64,000 nt of DNA from Cryptomeria japonica (GCF_030272615.1 NW_026729196.1:62001-126000); one strand, 5' to 3'. Numbered from the stretch's first letter, positions 1 through 9,827 are shown. Notes: generated by a model from the letters alone, not told the origin. Program-made: numbers and translations.

Positions 1-1090
1 CAGTTACTGATGCTAGAGATCAAGACCCATCCATATCACATCCATACTATAGAGAGCAAGATCCTGGTAGAGAGCGAGATCGTGATAGGGAGTAAGAGCC
101 TGATCTTAGAGATCGAGATAAAGACCTTCATGATCTAGAGGAAGAGCCGGATGCTCGCTCGGGATAGAGATGCTCGTGGTGTATATCCATATCTTGGAGA
201 GCGATACTCAGTAGCTGCTGTTCGTGAGCGAGACCCAGACCGAAGTGATCCAGACCGCAACATAGTGCCTTAAAAGAGTCTGATGCTTGTGGTAGAGAGC
301 CAGATCCATCCATATTCTAGATAGAAAAAGATCCATACGACCGAAGTGATCCAGATCTATACCTAGCAGCATCCCTACTAGTAGCATCCCTAGGCGCATA
401 CCTAGACCCAGCCACATACCCAGATCAAGACCTTCATCATCGGGGTTCAGAGTTTCATGCTCGTGAGTCATAGTCTGATACTCGCCCTCAAATTCGCCCA
501 TAAAATTTGAGGCGTGATCGGGATTCTGTTCCATATGTTCCAGATGAAGCTCTAGGTCGCCAGGTCTTGGTCATTGAGAGCTAGAGTCTGACCATAGTGA
601 TCGTGCTTCGGAGTCCGATGCCTATCTAAATTGTCGTGATAGGGATAAAGATGATGGGGATAAAGAGTCCAATGTTCCGGATGATCCATATACTAAAGAG
701 ACAGTGGGAGAAACAGCTTATCCACTACCAGCATCAGTAATAGCAGCAAAGGCATAAGCTAGGACAAGGACAGTAAAGGCAGGGGCTTACGCTACGGTTC
801 CATAGTCCCTAGTTTCATATCTTCCATATAGAGCCCTAGTTTCATATCTGCGAACGTAGTGACAGGTCCAGATTAAGCAGTCGATTAAGCGGATGACCTT
901 GAACCAGTAGATCTAGTAGCAAGGGCAGATGCGTCATCATAAGTAGATACGTTTCATCCTGTCGATTATGATCCAGTTACGGATGATCATAGTAGAGATC
1001 GAGACCCATACCCAGTCCCATATCCTCCAGGTGAAGCAGTCGGGATTTGAAGTAGTTTATCCAGATCAAGACCCATAGCTAGCCTATAGA
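1..1090. repeat. Degenerate Arg/Asp-type and Gly/Tyr-type minisatellite array
   Basis: The stretch is built from imperfect repeats of the type GATCGAGAC, GATCGTGAT, CCAGATC and CATACCCAGATC. Read on the plus strand they give strings rich in Arg, Asp, Glu and Pro; on the minus strand they give Leu/Gly/Met-rich frames. Stops occur in every frame, so the open frames seen here (for example 208-534 on the minus strand) are most likely by-products of the repeat composition. Similar material recurs at 3.3, 32.8 and 46.9 kb. No gene is recognised. The array probably descends from a tandemly expanded minisatellite that has since diverged. Confidence 0.6.
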
Positions 1091-1180
1091 AACAAAAGGG
1101 GCCTATTGTTGAAACTCAACTATATTAGCAGCCGGCAGCCGGGGGGCCTGCCGGGGGGGTAGATTAATTGGGAGATAGTT

Positions 1181-1203
1181 GGCATGTTACGTATAGAATC
1201 TCG
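1181..1203 (+). repeat. Dispersed repeat family B copy
   Basis: Copy of the 19-23 nt element with core CATGTTACGTATAGAATC, found about a dozen times in the window on both strands. The core contains CGTATAGAA, which resembles the CRTA core of plant mitochondrial promoters; promoter activity is only an inference. Confidence 0.75.
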
Positions 1204-1457
1204 AGATCGCCATAAAACTAGTGGGGGAGTGATAGAGATCGATCTTGACGATTGATTCTCTTTATTGGGGTGGGTGGGAGCCCAACGCTCAATATATATT
1301 GCCGAGATCGATTCGGGTTGGGTTAGGGTGGGATGGGCCCCTACTATTCTATGGTAGTCGGTAGATTATGGTGTTGGCCCCTACCATTTTCTAGGACGTC
1401 TAGAATCGAGACAAACTATCGGCGGCGCCCTACCCCTACTATTATAAAGGTAAAGGA

Positions 1458-1886
1458 TCGGCGGAAAATGAAAAGGAGGCCATGGGCCTTTGGGCAGAGC
1501 AGGTTGCGGAGAGTGAAGGCCATTGGAGAAAGAAAGCAGAGGAGGCCGACGTAGCATTGGCAAAGCACGCAGAGGAGAGTCTCATCGTGCTAGAGAGATT
1601 AAAGAAGTAAGTTGTCAATGCAAGAAAACGGGAAGTGGAAGTGCATGAAGCAGCTTCGAAGGCGGGGGAGGAACTATCAGCCTACTTTGTGAAGGTGCTT
1701 CCTCACCTTCCTGAGGCTTTCGAGTTCACTCAACAGGACAGCAGTATAATGACTAAGGTCACAACAACCCTGTGCCAGATCGCAGAGAATAGTGCCGGGG
1801 TTGTTGGAGTCCACGGCATAGGCCCCCTTAGAATAGTAGGGCAAGAAGAGAGGAAGAATATTCTAGTTACCAGTTTTCTCAGATAG
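1458..1886 (+). pseudogene. Coiled-coil coding-like remnant, unidentified and broken
   Basis: One reading frame across this stretch looks like protein: it is rich in Glu, Ala and Lys with heptad-like spacing (KKAEEADVALAKHAEES), then a more mixed segment with YFVKVLPHLPEAFEF. The frame is interrupted at least once, and its 3' part runs into a copy of the GTAGGG-ended dispersed repeat (about 1820-1841). The composition recalls coiled-coil regions of plant retroelement Gag proteins, but no diagnostic motif is visible, so a nuclear gene fragment is equally possible. It lies between repeat-dense stretches, consistent with a transferred fragment. Confidence 0.35.
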
Positions 1887-2104
1887 GGCCCTTGCAATTT
1901 GAGTCCTCCTAATTCTAACGCTTGCCCACCCCGAAGCTACTTAATTTGCATCTACATCTGGCCCTGGATATCAATCTCCCACAACTATCTCCTCCCTCCC
2001 ACCCCCCCCCTACTATTTGAAGGCCCTACTATTTGAAGGGGCCTGCTAGAGTAACGGGCACTGCTTACTACTATGCTGGATAATCTGAAACCCCCGGAAC
2101 TATA
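1887..2104. other. Spacer with dispersed repeats
   Basis: C-rich spacer with CTCCCACCC tracts and two adjacent copies of the CCCTACTATTTGAAGG variant of the palindromic family A repeat near 2011-2041. No gene is seen. Confidence 0.5.
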
Positions 2105-2950
2105 ATGGCGAGGTTCCGCAACCCTTGCCAACAACAATGGTGGAATAAAGGAAGGGCTTCCCACCCTGCTGCCCCATCAACTGCTTTTGGTTCTTCGATT
2201 GGATCGAGATCAATTGGTTCAGGATCAACCTATCAACTCATAGGAGAAAGACTATGGGCTATCCCTTTAGGCTTTACCCAGTGGAACTATTAACTTATTG
2301 AAAGCTCGGCTCTATGCTCTCTATTTACCACCGGATGGCTGCAAGCCAATTATAGGCGGCTTGCTCCGCAGAATGGGCCATGCAACTAGAGGATCTGGAA
2401 TGGGCTAAGGCCCTGGAATGGGTTCTCCTACAAGATATCAATCCGGAAGGGATGCTACTGGATTATGCTAGTGGATATAGATATGGATCTAAACGGGGCC
2501 CTATCTATCCCATCGCCCCGGAACGGGTTATTCGACTGGATCAACTGGTTCTTCAACTATATTGTGGTGTTTCCACGCTCTGTTACCAAGGACTCCACAA
2601 TATAGTTGATCTACTGCTGGAACTAGATCTGTAGGCTAAGGAGCTAGAGCTTCAACTGGGTAAACTAGTTCACCTGACAAAACTGGGTCAACTCCGCCGC
2701 TATATAGGCTTCAACGAGGTAAACTGGCCCTTCTGGGAACCGGATCTGCCGTTGGGTCTCAATGCCGATCTCAAAATGGATCTGCCAATGGGCTATGGAT
2801 ATGGAGCTAAATCTATCACTGGTTTTTGAATGGATCTAACCCTTGCCTTGCTTCTGCTAGCTCTCGAACGGGCTATGCTACATTTCGAAGCAACTAGAAT
2901 TCCTTATTCTAGCAACTATAATTGGAGCCCCTACTCTCGATATTCTTCTA
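2105..2950. repeat. Gly/Ser/Ala/Tyr-type minisatellite array
   Basis: Repeated units such as GGATCAACTGG, GGATATAGATATGGATCT and GGAATGGGCTATG fill this region. In one frame they read Gly-Ser-Thr-Gly-Tyr-like strings, broken by stops. The same composition returns at 16.4-18.1, 38.4-40.3 and 45.9-47.0 kb. Open frames inside it (for example 2380-2634) carry no domain and are treated as repeat by-products. Confidence 0.6.
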
Positions 2951-3988
2951 GCCCCCCCTAAAGTTATATGGTTCTAAAGGGCTAGCAGGTTTCTTAATTC
3001 ACGGATTAATGAACTGATTAATGGCAGGATGGGTTGGGACGGGTAGATGCCATTTGTGGGTGGATATAGTTCTTATTCTAGCAGGCGCACTATAGTTCCC
3101 ACCCAACCTCGATTCTAGCCTTTATTATAGCGTCATTCTAGCAGGTTTCTCCATAGAATAGTAGGGCACTGATTCATAAAGGGCTTCTCGAATTTACTGC
3201 TCGACTCGTCTCCTACTCTGGCAGGTTAATGAATCCCGGGGGGTTAAGTTCAATTCCCACCCAACCCAACTATAGTTCCCTCCCACCCTGGGAGATATAG
3301 TTGATTGGAGTCGAAGTCGTCTTTCTCGATTCAGATGTTCGTGATAGAGATTATGAGTTTGATGATCGAGATTCTTACTTCCCAGATCCAGAGCCATAGT
3401 CACCAGCAGTAGCAGGAGTTTATGTTGTTTATGACTTTTATTATGATCTTTATTTCGGATCCTGCAGAAGTCGATCCAGCCGCCCCTTTAGAATAGTAGG
3501 GCAGTCGCCCGTAGGGGCAGCAGTAGAGCCAGTTGGTGGACCAGAAACAGCAGATTCTATTACTACAGAGCGGACGTACCTTCCATCTCTAGATCCATGA
3601 CCAGTTCCATATCCAGCTATAAAGGCAGAGGCACTACCATCATAGGCAGGTTGGCGGGCCGTTTCCATCCATTGTCACACTCTAACCGGGGGCGATAAAG
3701 ATAAAGGAGGAGAGCAATGATGAGTACAGTGAGCCCCTCTGGGCGACCTCAACGCATTTTGCAAAGAATAACAACTACCATCACCCTCCCACCCACCAAC
3801 TAAGAACCCACCCACCCCGCCCTACTATAGAAAGGGTGTTGGGGTGTGGCCACTATCTCTACTCTTGCCAGGGCCCTACTATAAATGGGCTAGAAAGCAA
3901 CTATAGTTCGCTTTCTGCCCGTAGTGGCCCCCTCTGTTTGAAAGATTACCGGCCCTCTCTTTGAACCTCTCCAAGTAACTGATCGAAA
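2951..3988. other. Spacer with dispersed repeats and an Arg/Asp-type minisatellite
   Basis: 2951-3330 carries copies of the TTCTAGCAGG (family C) and ATAGTAGGGC (family A) repeats and CCCACCCAACC tracts. 3330-3680 is a short minisatellite block of GATCGAGATTC-type units containing a perfect family A copy at 3484-3502. 3680-3988 is unassigned spacer downstream of nad2. No gene is seen. Confidence 0.5.
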
Positions 3989-4176
3989 TCACAGACAGAA
4001 ACTTAGTGCCGTTTGATGAGTAACTAAGAACGAGGGAGGGGGATACGGGAAGAATGAAGTAATGGAGGAGAAAGTAATTGCTAGTAGTAACGATTTGTCA
4101 CGATCCATTGGTTTATATATCACCCATGTTCTAGGTGTATCGGGATACATTATTTTCGCTAAGCGTATATAATGAA
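3989..4176 (-). CDS. nad2: nad2 exon 5 (terminal exon), NADH dehydrogenase subunit 2
   Basis: This encodes the C-terminus of Nad2, a membrane-arm subunit of respiratory complex I in the inner mitochondrial membrane. Seen: the frame contains DTPRTWVIYKPMDRDKSLLL and ends in VTHQTALSFCL before TGA, matching the plant Nad2 C-terminus position by position. The piece is 188 nt, the length of the last nad2 exon in angiosperms, starting two bases before the His codon of HYIRL. It is preceded on the same strand by a group II intron domain V (4262-4295). Several residues (His, Ala, Pro, Ser, Thr for Tyr, Val, Leu/Ser/Phe, Phe, Met) are explained by C-to-U editing of the transcript. Exons 1-4 are not recognised in the window. 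Confidence 0.96.
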
Positions 4177-4310
4177 ATTGGGTGGAAGGGTCCACCCCGC
4201 GACGAAGGGTCCTAACTGCCCCAAGACCAAGGGGGTACTAACCAACTGCCGAGTCCTCTCCGAACCGCGAGAGATAGTTGCCCATCATACGGCTCACCAA
4301 CTTCACTTGC
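4177..4310 (-). other. 3' end of group II intron upstream of nad2 exon 5 (nad2i1282), with domain V
   Basis: A 34-nt domain V lies at 4262-4295 on the minus strand. It starts GAGCCGTA, has a GCAA tetraloop in its distal helix and ends GCGGTTC. The basal helix carries an A-C opposition that C-to-U editing would turn into A-U. The intron ends in AAT just before exon 5. Intron domains I-IV and the upstream exon 4 are not recognisable on the minus strand in the next several kilobases, so the 5' half may be very distant or encoded elsewhere and joined in trans. Confidence 0.85.
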
Positions 4311-4749
4311 TCCGAATGGGTCGGCTCGGGCCCCGCCAACCACTATAAAGGTAGGGGTGAAGAGCGGGGATGCCCTATTCTATAAAGGGCTATGCAGGGT
4401 GGGGGGGCAATAGAACCCCCCACCATGCATGCATGCAGGGTGTTCATAGGAAAGAACATAACGGGTGGGTGGGAAGCAATAGTGTAGGGTGGGAGGCCCC
4501 CCACAATAACGTCAGGCATCTACCTCTGCAGGCCGGCCTAATTAATTAACCTGCTCAAATCGAGTCTTGACTGCTTACTCTAGCAGGCTAATTAATCAGC
4601 CCTACTATTCTAAGGATGCGTTCATTAATAAACCTGCACTCGTGCCGTTGCTAGAATCGAGCGGTTAATGGCATCAGTACCATAGAATTGTAGGGCGAGT
4701 AATTAATCAGCTTGCTAGAATAACCTTCCCTACAATTCTATGGGGGCCT

Positions 4750-4890
4750 CAGTTCATAACTATACCCCTGCCTTGAGAATAGTAGGGGGGCATCAGTTCA
4801 TTAATGACGCCTGTCCATAGAATTGTAGGGCTTGACTGCAGTTCATAACTATACCCCTGCCTTGAGAATAGTAGGGGGGCATCAGTTCAT
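4750..4890 (+). repeat. 52-nt direct repeat
   Basis: Positions 4750-4801 and 4839-4890 are identical: a CAGTTCATAACTATACCCC start, a family A half-site and a CATCAGTTCAT end. The 37-nt spacer holds another family A copy. This looks like a recent segmental duplication within the repeat carpet. Confidence 0.9.
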
Positions 4891-5845
4891 AACTATACCC
4901 CTTTAATTAATTCGAGCAGTCCCATAGCCTCCTCCCACCCACCCCTAGGGCGAGCCGGCAAATTACTAAGTGAATAACTATACCCGGCCAATTAATTAGT
5001 ACCATAGAATTGTAGGGCGAGCCGTTCATTAATAAACCTGCTAGAATAATATGAAAAAGGGGCCGGGGGCAATTCTAGTTGCGGCTAAAATAGTTCTAGA
5101 AAACTCCGAGCTCCCCCCTACTATTTGAAGGGCTCTATGGCGGTTCTAGAATCGAGCTAAAATAGTTCTAGAATCGACCCTCCCCCATAGAATTGTAGGG
5201 CGAGCAGTAGATTCGATCAAATAGTTGCTAGAATCGCCCATAGAGCCATAGAACTATAGATTGGGGGGGTAGGGGGGGGGAGTAACAATTCTAGTTGGGG
5301 GGGGCTGGGCCCCTACTATTCTATGGCGACCAAGGCTAGATGAACCCCTTACCGAGTTATGGCGCTTCTGGAACCCCCGGAAGATAGTTAGGTGGGGGGG
5401 GCCCCGGGGAAGAGCGGGGAAGGATTGGGAGAAGCAGAATAGATTACGGCACGGATCAATCGCAGTTGAAGCACTGCTACCCTGACGTCAGGGTTGGGTA
5501 GCAGTGTGTTAGTTACGCCCGCCGTTCACATCACATATTGTAACGTTCCCCTCCATTCCACTTTTCAAGCCTTCCTGCGGCGTGGTGGCGGGGACGGGGA
5601 TTGGCTCGGGTCAAATTCGAATACATGCATAGGCCCCTTCCCCTCCGAGTTGTGAAGAAGGTTTTCCCTTAAAACCGGCAGGCCCCCACCCCCTACTATA
5701 GGGTAGGGTCGAGCCCCCTGCAGGGTGGGGGGGAATTCTAGCTATAGTGCCGGGCCCTATAGATAGTAGGGGTCGGGCCGTAGGGGGGGCTCGACTGACG
5801 CCCTACGGAGCCCCGGGGGCAAGCCCCTATCTATAGTGGGGGGGG

Positions 5846-5870
5846 CGAGTGCCTTTACTTTAGGCACTCG
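5846..5870. other. GC-rich hairpin
   Basis: A perfect 9-bp stem (CGAGTGCCT at 5846-5854, AGGCACTCG at 5862-5870) with a 7-nt TTACTTT loop. It is extended outward by a G run at the left and a C run at the right, with one bulge. It could stabilise or end a transcript; no adjacent gene is seen. Confidence 0.7.
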
Positions 5871-6312
5871 ACCCCCCACCCCCTACCCCCACCCCCTACC
5901 TTGAGAGGCGGAGCCCTATATCCATAGTTGGGCGGCCTCCCGAGTAGGGCCCCCCCACTATAGTGCCAGGTAGTGCCGGGGGGGCCGAGGGGTGAGCGCA
6001 TGAATGCCCTCGGAGCTTGACTGGGGTGGGTTTGGGTTGGGCAGGTAGTACGGGCCCTCTGACTTCCTATGTGCTGCGTGTGCGGCGCTCGCGAAGCGGA
6101 TGAAGGCTGATAGTCTCGCTATGCATGCGCCTCTCTCTCGCCAACCGAACGAACCAAATGCCCCCGGCGGGCACCAAACTATCCATAGGGTGCTCTCGAC
6201 CCCAACCGTAGCCCCCCCCTATTGAATCAGAGGGGCCTCCAGCCGAATTGGGCGGGCGAGCCCCCTACAATCGAGCTACCTCCCCCCTACTATGTCGAAG
6301 GGCCCCTTCAAA

Positions 6313-6362
6313 CCCCCCAGCCGCCCTACAATTCTATGGGGGGTTGTAAGGGGGCTGGGGGG
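6313..6362. other. Imperfect 19-bp hairpin
   Basis: The arms 6313-6331 and 6344-6362 are complementary at 17 of 19 positions (CCCCCCAGCC paired with GGCTGGGGGG at the base) around a 12-nt loop that holds a family A half-site. It shows how the dispersed repeats assemble into larger foldback structures. Confidence 0.7.
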
Positions 6363-7240
6363 CTGATTAATTTGTTATTCTAGCGTATTCTAGCCCCCGC
6401 CCAATCGAGCTACCTCCCCCCTACTATGTCGAAGGGCTAGCGTATTCTAGCCCCCTACAAGAATCTACAATTATTATTGGGGGGGGGGGCGAAGGGCCCC
6501 CCCAGCCGAATTGGTCAATTAATGTACGCCTGCTAGAGTGACGGGGCTGGGGGCCCCTACTATGTCGAAAAGGCCATAGAAAAGAGTAGGGCCCCCAATA
6601 GTAGGGAATCAGTCAATTAATCAGCCCCAGACCCATAGAATGTCGAGGGGGAACCATAGAACTATAACTAGAATGGGGGGGGTGGGGGGGGGATAGGGGG
6701 GGCCCTTCTATCAAGAATAGTAGGGGGCTAAAAGAACCCTGGCGAATAGTAGGGATTACTTATTAAGAAGGGGGGGCTTTACTAGGCTTGACTGCAGCTC
6801 GCTAGGCCTGTAGGGGCGAATTGTAGGGACTCAGTTCATAACTATACCCCGGCCCAGCCGAATTGTAGGGAATCCGCCCCCCAGTCAATTAATGTACGCC
6901 TGCTAGAAGAACCTCCTCCGTGTGTGGGGATGGGTGGGGGGCATAGGCCCACCCAGTAATTAATGTACGCCTGCTAGAATAATATGAAAAAGGGCGACAT
7001 AGTAGGGGGGCATCAGCTTGCACTCGAGAGTTGCGGCTCAAATAATAGTTCTAGAATCGCCCATAGAGCCATAGAACTATAGATTGGGGGGGTAGGGGGG
7101 GGAATAAGGAAGCAGGGTGGGAATTATAGCTATAGTGCCGGGGACTACCTATCTATAGAAATACAGAGGGAGAGGGAGAGGGGGAGGGGGAGGGCCCTCT
7201 TAAATTAGAGGGGGAGGTGGGGGGGCCCTATTCAATTCAT

Positions 7241-8292
7241 AGTAGGGGGCCCGGGGGGGGCATTTCATTTATGACCCCTCGATCTCCTTTCCTCTTTCTT
7301 CTCTTCCGGAGCAGCCGCCGCGGATGAAGAGGCCGCTTGGCTGGATCTCGCTGGTGCCACCTATAGTCAGGGCATTGGCGGATGTGTGACGCTCGGAGTT
7401 GTCGCGCACCTGTCCCCAATGGAAGAAAGAATGAGTAATCCGTTCCCCTGTCCGATCAATGCCAGATCAATCTTCCTTATGGATGGCCTTACCACTCGGT
7501 CCCGATGGCCGGCGGGGATTCGGGCCCTATAGATAGTAGGGGGCTGGACACGTGTGTGAGGAGTACGGTTCCAAAAGCGACTTCGGTTCGCCAGTTCATT
7601 CAGGCTCAACCCCTCGCTTCACGTTAGCGGGCAACCATGATACGGGCAATCTCCTTCTGTGTGGGATGATGGAATGGATACTCGTTCGTAATAGATGTAT
7701 GTGCTCGGCGGGGTCCTTTATCATTTATAGGGCTCCCCTTGATCATCAGGCGGGAGCTCTATTCCTGATAATCGAAAACAACTACTTTCCTCCCTACCAC
7801 CCACCCCCTTTAGAATAGTAGGGCCCTTTAGAATAGTAGGGCCACCCACCCACCCCAGCCCCAGCCGATAGGAAGGATAGGGCCCTATCCCTATAGACCC
7901 GGCACTATAGTGGGGGGGCCCCCCTTTCTATAGTCTAGTAGGGGGGAGAGCCCATCTATAGTATAGTAGGGCCCCGCCCCTCTCCCCCTGCAGGGGCAAC
8001 ATTATTCTGCAGGGTTTCTAAATGCCGGAGGATGAAGGTAATGGGTCTGGAGGGGGAGGAGGCCTGCATTGGGAGATGGCACTATCTAGAGTCATAGTCA
8101 GGCTTTCTCGGCCTTCCCGCCCCTTGGGGTTAAAACCGGGGTGCATAAATGCTTCCCCGTCCCGATCAAGCTTTTTTTGCGACATGCTATGTTCTCTCCC
8201 CCATTGCTAGTGGGTTGATGGGTCGCACGCCCGGCACACATTTGGCCCTGTGTGTTTGTAACTCACTATAGGTGACCTAACGGCCGCCGCCC
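7241..8292. other. Unassigned region, including the presumed 5' part of nad4 intron 2
   Basis: On the minus strand, directly after the nad4 exon 2 boundary, the sequence starts GGGCGGCGG, taken as the beginning of group II intron nad4i976. How far the intron extends is not visible; nad4 exon 3 is not found towards position 1. 7241-7720 is less repetitive and has small open frames (7237-7419 and 7367-7609 on the minus strand, 7552-7818 on the plus strand) without recognisable domains. 7805-7842 is a head-to-tail pair of family A palindromes, followed by GC-rich repeats to about 8000. Confidence 0.45.
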
Positions 8293-8807
8293 GACTGAAC
8301 ATACCGATAGTCACAGGATTCGTATGGGCTACTGGGGAGTGGGCAATAATCTTCTTAGGATCGATTTGTCTCAGAGTGGTCGGGGGAGTATATAGAATGG
8401 CAATCGCGCTTAGAGTATAAATGAAGGGAGTGGGACAAAGTGTCGCTTCGGGAGACATGGGTATGGAAAATCTCGAAAATCCATAGGTTCCCAATTTTGA
8501 AGGAATTCCTGCCGAGATTACGGATCCAGCCGTAGGTGCCTCTACATGAGCTTCGGGTGACCAGATATGAACTGGTACCATAGGCACTTTGACGGGGGAA
8601 GGAGCGGGAGAAGCAATCCATGGAGAGATTTGGCGCCGCTCACTGGATTCTGTGGTTGATAAGATTTGCGAATCGGTAGTTCCTGTCTGGGAGAGAATCG
8701 ACGGAATAGCTAGTAGCATAAGAACAGATCCGAGTGAAGTGTATGGGAAAAACTGATGTGCTGCCCTGATCTTCCTTCGTCTCGAACCCCAAACCCCTAT
8801 AGTGATA
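8293..8807 (-). CDS. nad4: nad4 exon 2, NADH dehydrogenase subunit 4
   Basis: This encodes residues of about 154-326 of Nad4, a proton-pumping-type membrane subunit of complex I. Seen: GVWGSRRRK, then QTGTTDSQI, SERRQI, the conserved block VKVPMVPVHIW.PEAHVEAP, TAGSVI.AG, KLGTYGF, RFSIPM, PFIYTLSAIAI, TTLRQID.KKIIAH and VTIGMFS. The exon borders inferred from angiosperm nad4 (after nt 461 and nt 976) give exactly 515 nt here. The frame starts one base before the ATC codon at 8806-8804. More than 30 codons differ from the family in the C-to-U direction (Ser or Pro for Leu or Phe, Thr for Met, His for Tyr). A minus-strand group II domain V lies upstream. Exons 1, 3 and 4 are not recognised in the window. 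Confidence 0.97.
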
Positions 8808-8985
8808 GGAGAGTAAGGGGTAGCCCCAGAGCCGTCGATAAACTCAACTATAGCTAGTTAGGCCCTACTAATCTCAAGGCGGAGCCACCTTCCTAACCCT
8901 AAGAAACTATAGTCAAGAAAAGCTCCAGTGGGTAGCCACTCCCTTCTCATAGAACCGTACGTGATACTTCCGCATCATACGGCTC
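8808..8985 (-). other. 3' end of group II intron upstream of nad4 exon 2 (nad4i461), with domains V and VI
   Basis: Domain V is at 8952-8985 on the minus strand, 34 nt, with the GAGCCGTA/TACGGTTC basal helix, two-base bulge and GGAA (GNRA) tetraloop. Immediately 3' is a hairpin fitting domain VI (about 8928-8959, GGAGTGG/CCCACT). A normal intron would end a few bases later. Here about 110 nt more separate that hairpin from the exon, and this extra stretch contains a family A-like GATTAGTAGGGCC unit. The interval looks like a repeat insertion between domain VI and the splice site, or else the real domain VI is a second hairpin (CTGGGGCTACCCC) nearer the exon. Confidence 0.85.
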
Positions 8986-9082
8986 CGTCCCGGGATGCGC
9001 GTCGTCGGCCATCCCACTATCCGAAAATGCATGTACTCCCCGTCTTCACTCCGTCTCTTGCTCCGAACAGAAAGGCCTTCAT

Positions 9083-9661
9083 CTAGTCGGACGGAAGTAA
9101 AAGGCTGCTATCAGCTATTCTGCTGATAGCAGCCCACATAACAACTCCCGTCACCAGCAGTAGTACTGTCACTACTACTAGATTCGGCTGGTTCCCCTCC
9201 GGCGGAGTTGTCAGATGCCCCCCCGGTTCTGGGGGGGCCCCTACGTCAATGATTTCGGCGGTGTCCGGCTGGATAGCCAGAACATCGAATTCCACCCAAC
9301 CTGCTGCCGATGGTAGGATAAGGGAGGATATATTGCTTAAGCCTATAAAATAAAGTAACCAAATTCCCAATGAAAGTAGGAAGGCCTTGATCCAGCCCCC
9401 CAGCTTTCCCGCTTGCGGCGGAAGTTCCGGGGGGCGGGGAGAACCATCCCCTAACACTGCTTGCTCGAGAGCCCCTCTAGCCCAAGGCCAAATCCGAATA
9501 AATCGAAATAGAAGGAGCGTAACTAGAATAAAGTGATATCTATTTTGAATATATTGGAAAGTAGCCATTATTGTGGCCATGATGACACCTCTCTTTCTCT
9601 TTCTTCCCCGCCGGGTGAATAATTGAAACATCATTTTTGTTTGTTCCTTATTCCGATTCAT
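9083..9661 (-). CDS. ORF192, unassigned three-span membrane protein
   Basis: No family is recognised. The frame is open for 192 codons with ATG at 9661. Seen: a basic N-terminus (RRGRKRKR, residues 17-24), then hydrophobic segments at about 43-60 (FILVTLLLFRFIRIWPW), 91-115 (AFLLSLGIWLLYFIGL) and 161-182 (LVVVTVLLLVTGVVMW). Pro/Gly-rich linkers lie between them, including GDGSPRPPELPP at 71-82. It lies on the nad4 strand, upstream of the nad4 intron domain V, and may lie within nad4 intron 1 or be co-transcribed with it. Upstream are a 24-bp hairpin (9685-9744) and the leader repeat D (9828-9858). The GDGSPRPP linker recurs in the frame at 63.4 kb, so the two may be related. Codons do not obviously call for editing. 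The complete frame and its composition favour a real protein, but function is unknown. Confidence 0.6.
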   Translation of the reverse strand: MNRNKEQTKMMFQLFTRRGRKRKRGVIMATIMATFQYIQNRYHFILVTLLLFRFIRIWPWARGALEQAVLGDGSPRPPELPPQAGKLGGWIKAFLLSLGIWLLYFIGLSNISSLILPSAAGWVEFDVLAIQPDTAEIIDVGAPPEPGGHLTTPPEGNQPNLVVVTVLLLVTGVVMWAAISRIADSSLLLPSD

Positions 9662-9684
9662 ATAGGATGTATCGTCGGGTTTAG

Positions 9685-9744
9685 AAAACTACTCGAAAAA
9701 AGAGTGAGTTTTTCTCGCAACTCACTCTTTTTTCGAGTAGTTTT
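9685..9744. other. Perfect 24-bp stem-loop upstream of ORF192
   Basis: Arms 9685-9708 and 9721-9744 are perfectly complementary over 24 nt (outer part AAAACTACTCG paired with CGAGTAGTTTT) with a 12-nt loop. The structure ends 23 nt before the ORF192 start codon. Stem-loops of this kind are known at plant mitochondrial transcript ends as processing or stability elements; that role is inferred here. Confidence 0.9.
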
Positions 9745-9827
9745 ACGAGAAGGGTTTGAACCGGCCAGAGTTATCCCCATTTCCTGATCCGTACAAGTAT
9801 GAATTGGCCAGAACCACACTTGAGTTT

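Larger units (their letters stand above)
4311..7240. repeat. Dense carpet of short dispersed repeats, no gene
   Basis: Nearly the whole 2.9 kb is a mosaic of short elements: family A palindromes (CCATAGAATTGTAGGGC, CCCTACTATGTCGAAGGGC), family C units (TTCTAGCAGGC, GCTAGAATCGAGC, ATTAATTAATCAG), GTTCATAACTATACCCC units, and long G or C runs. Local duplications are common, for instance the GAGCTACCTCCCCCCTAC unit near 6272 and again near 6409. Part of it may be the interior of the nad2 intron. No open frame above 60 codons lies in 4311-7236. Confidence 0.7.

Noticed and set aside
208-534. 108-codon minus-strand frame
   Set aside because: Composed of Arg/Asp-type minisatellite units read in the opposite strand; similar frames appear wherever the array occurs.
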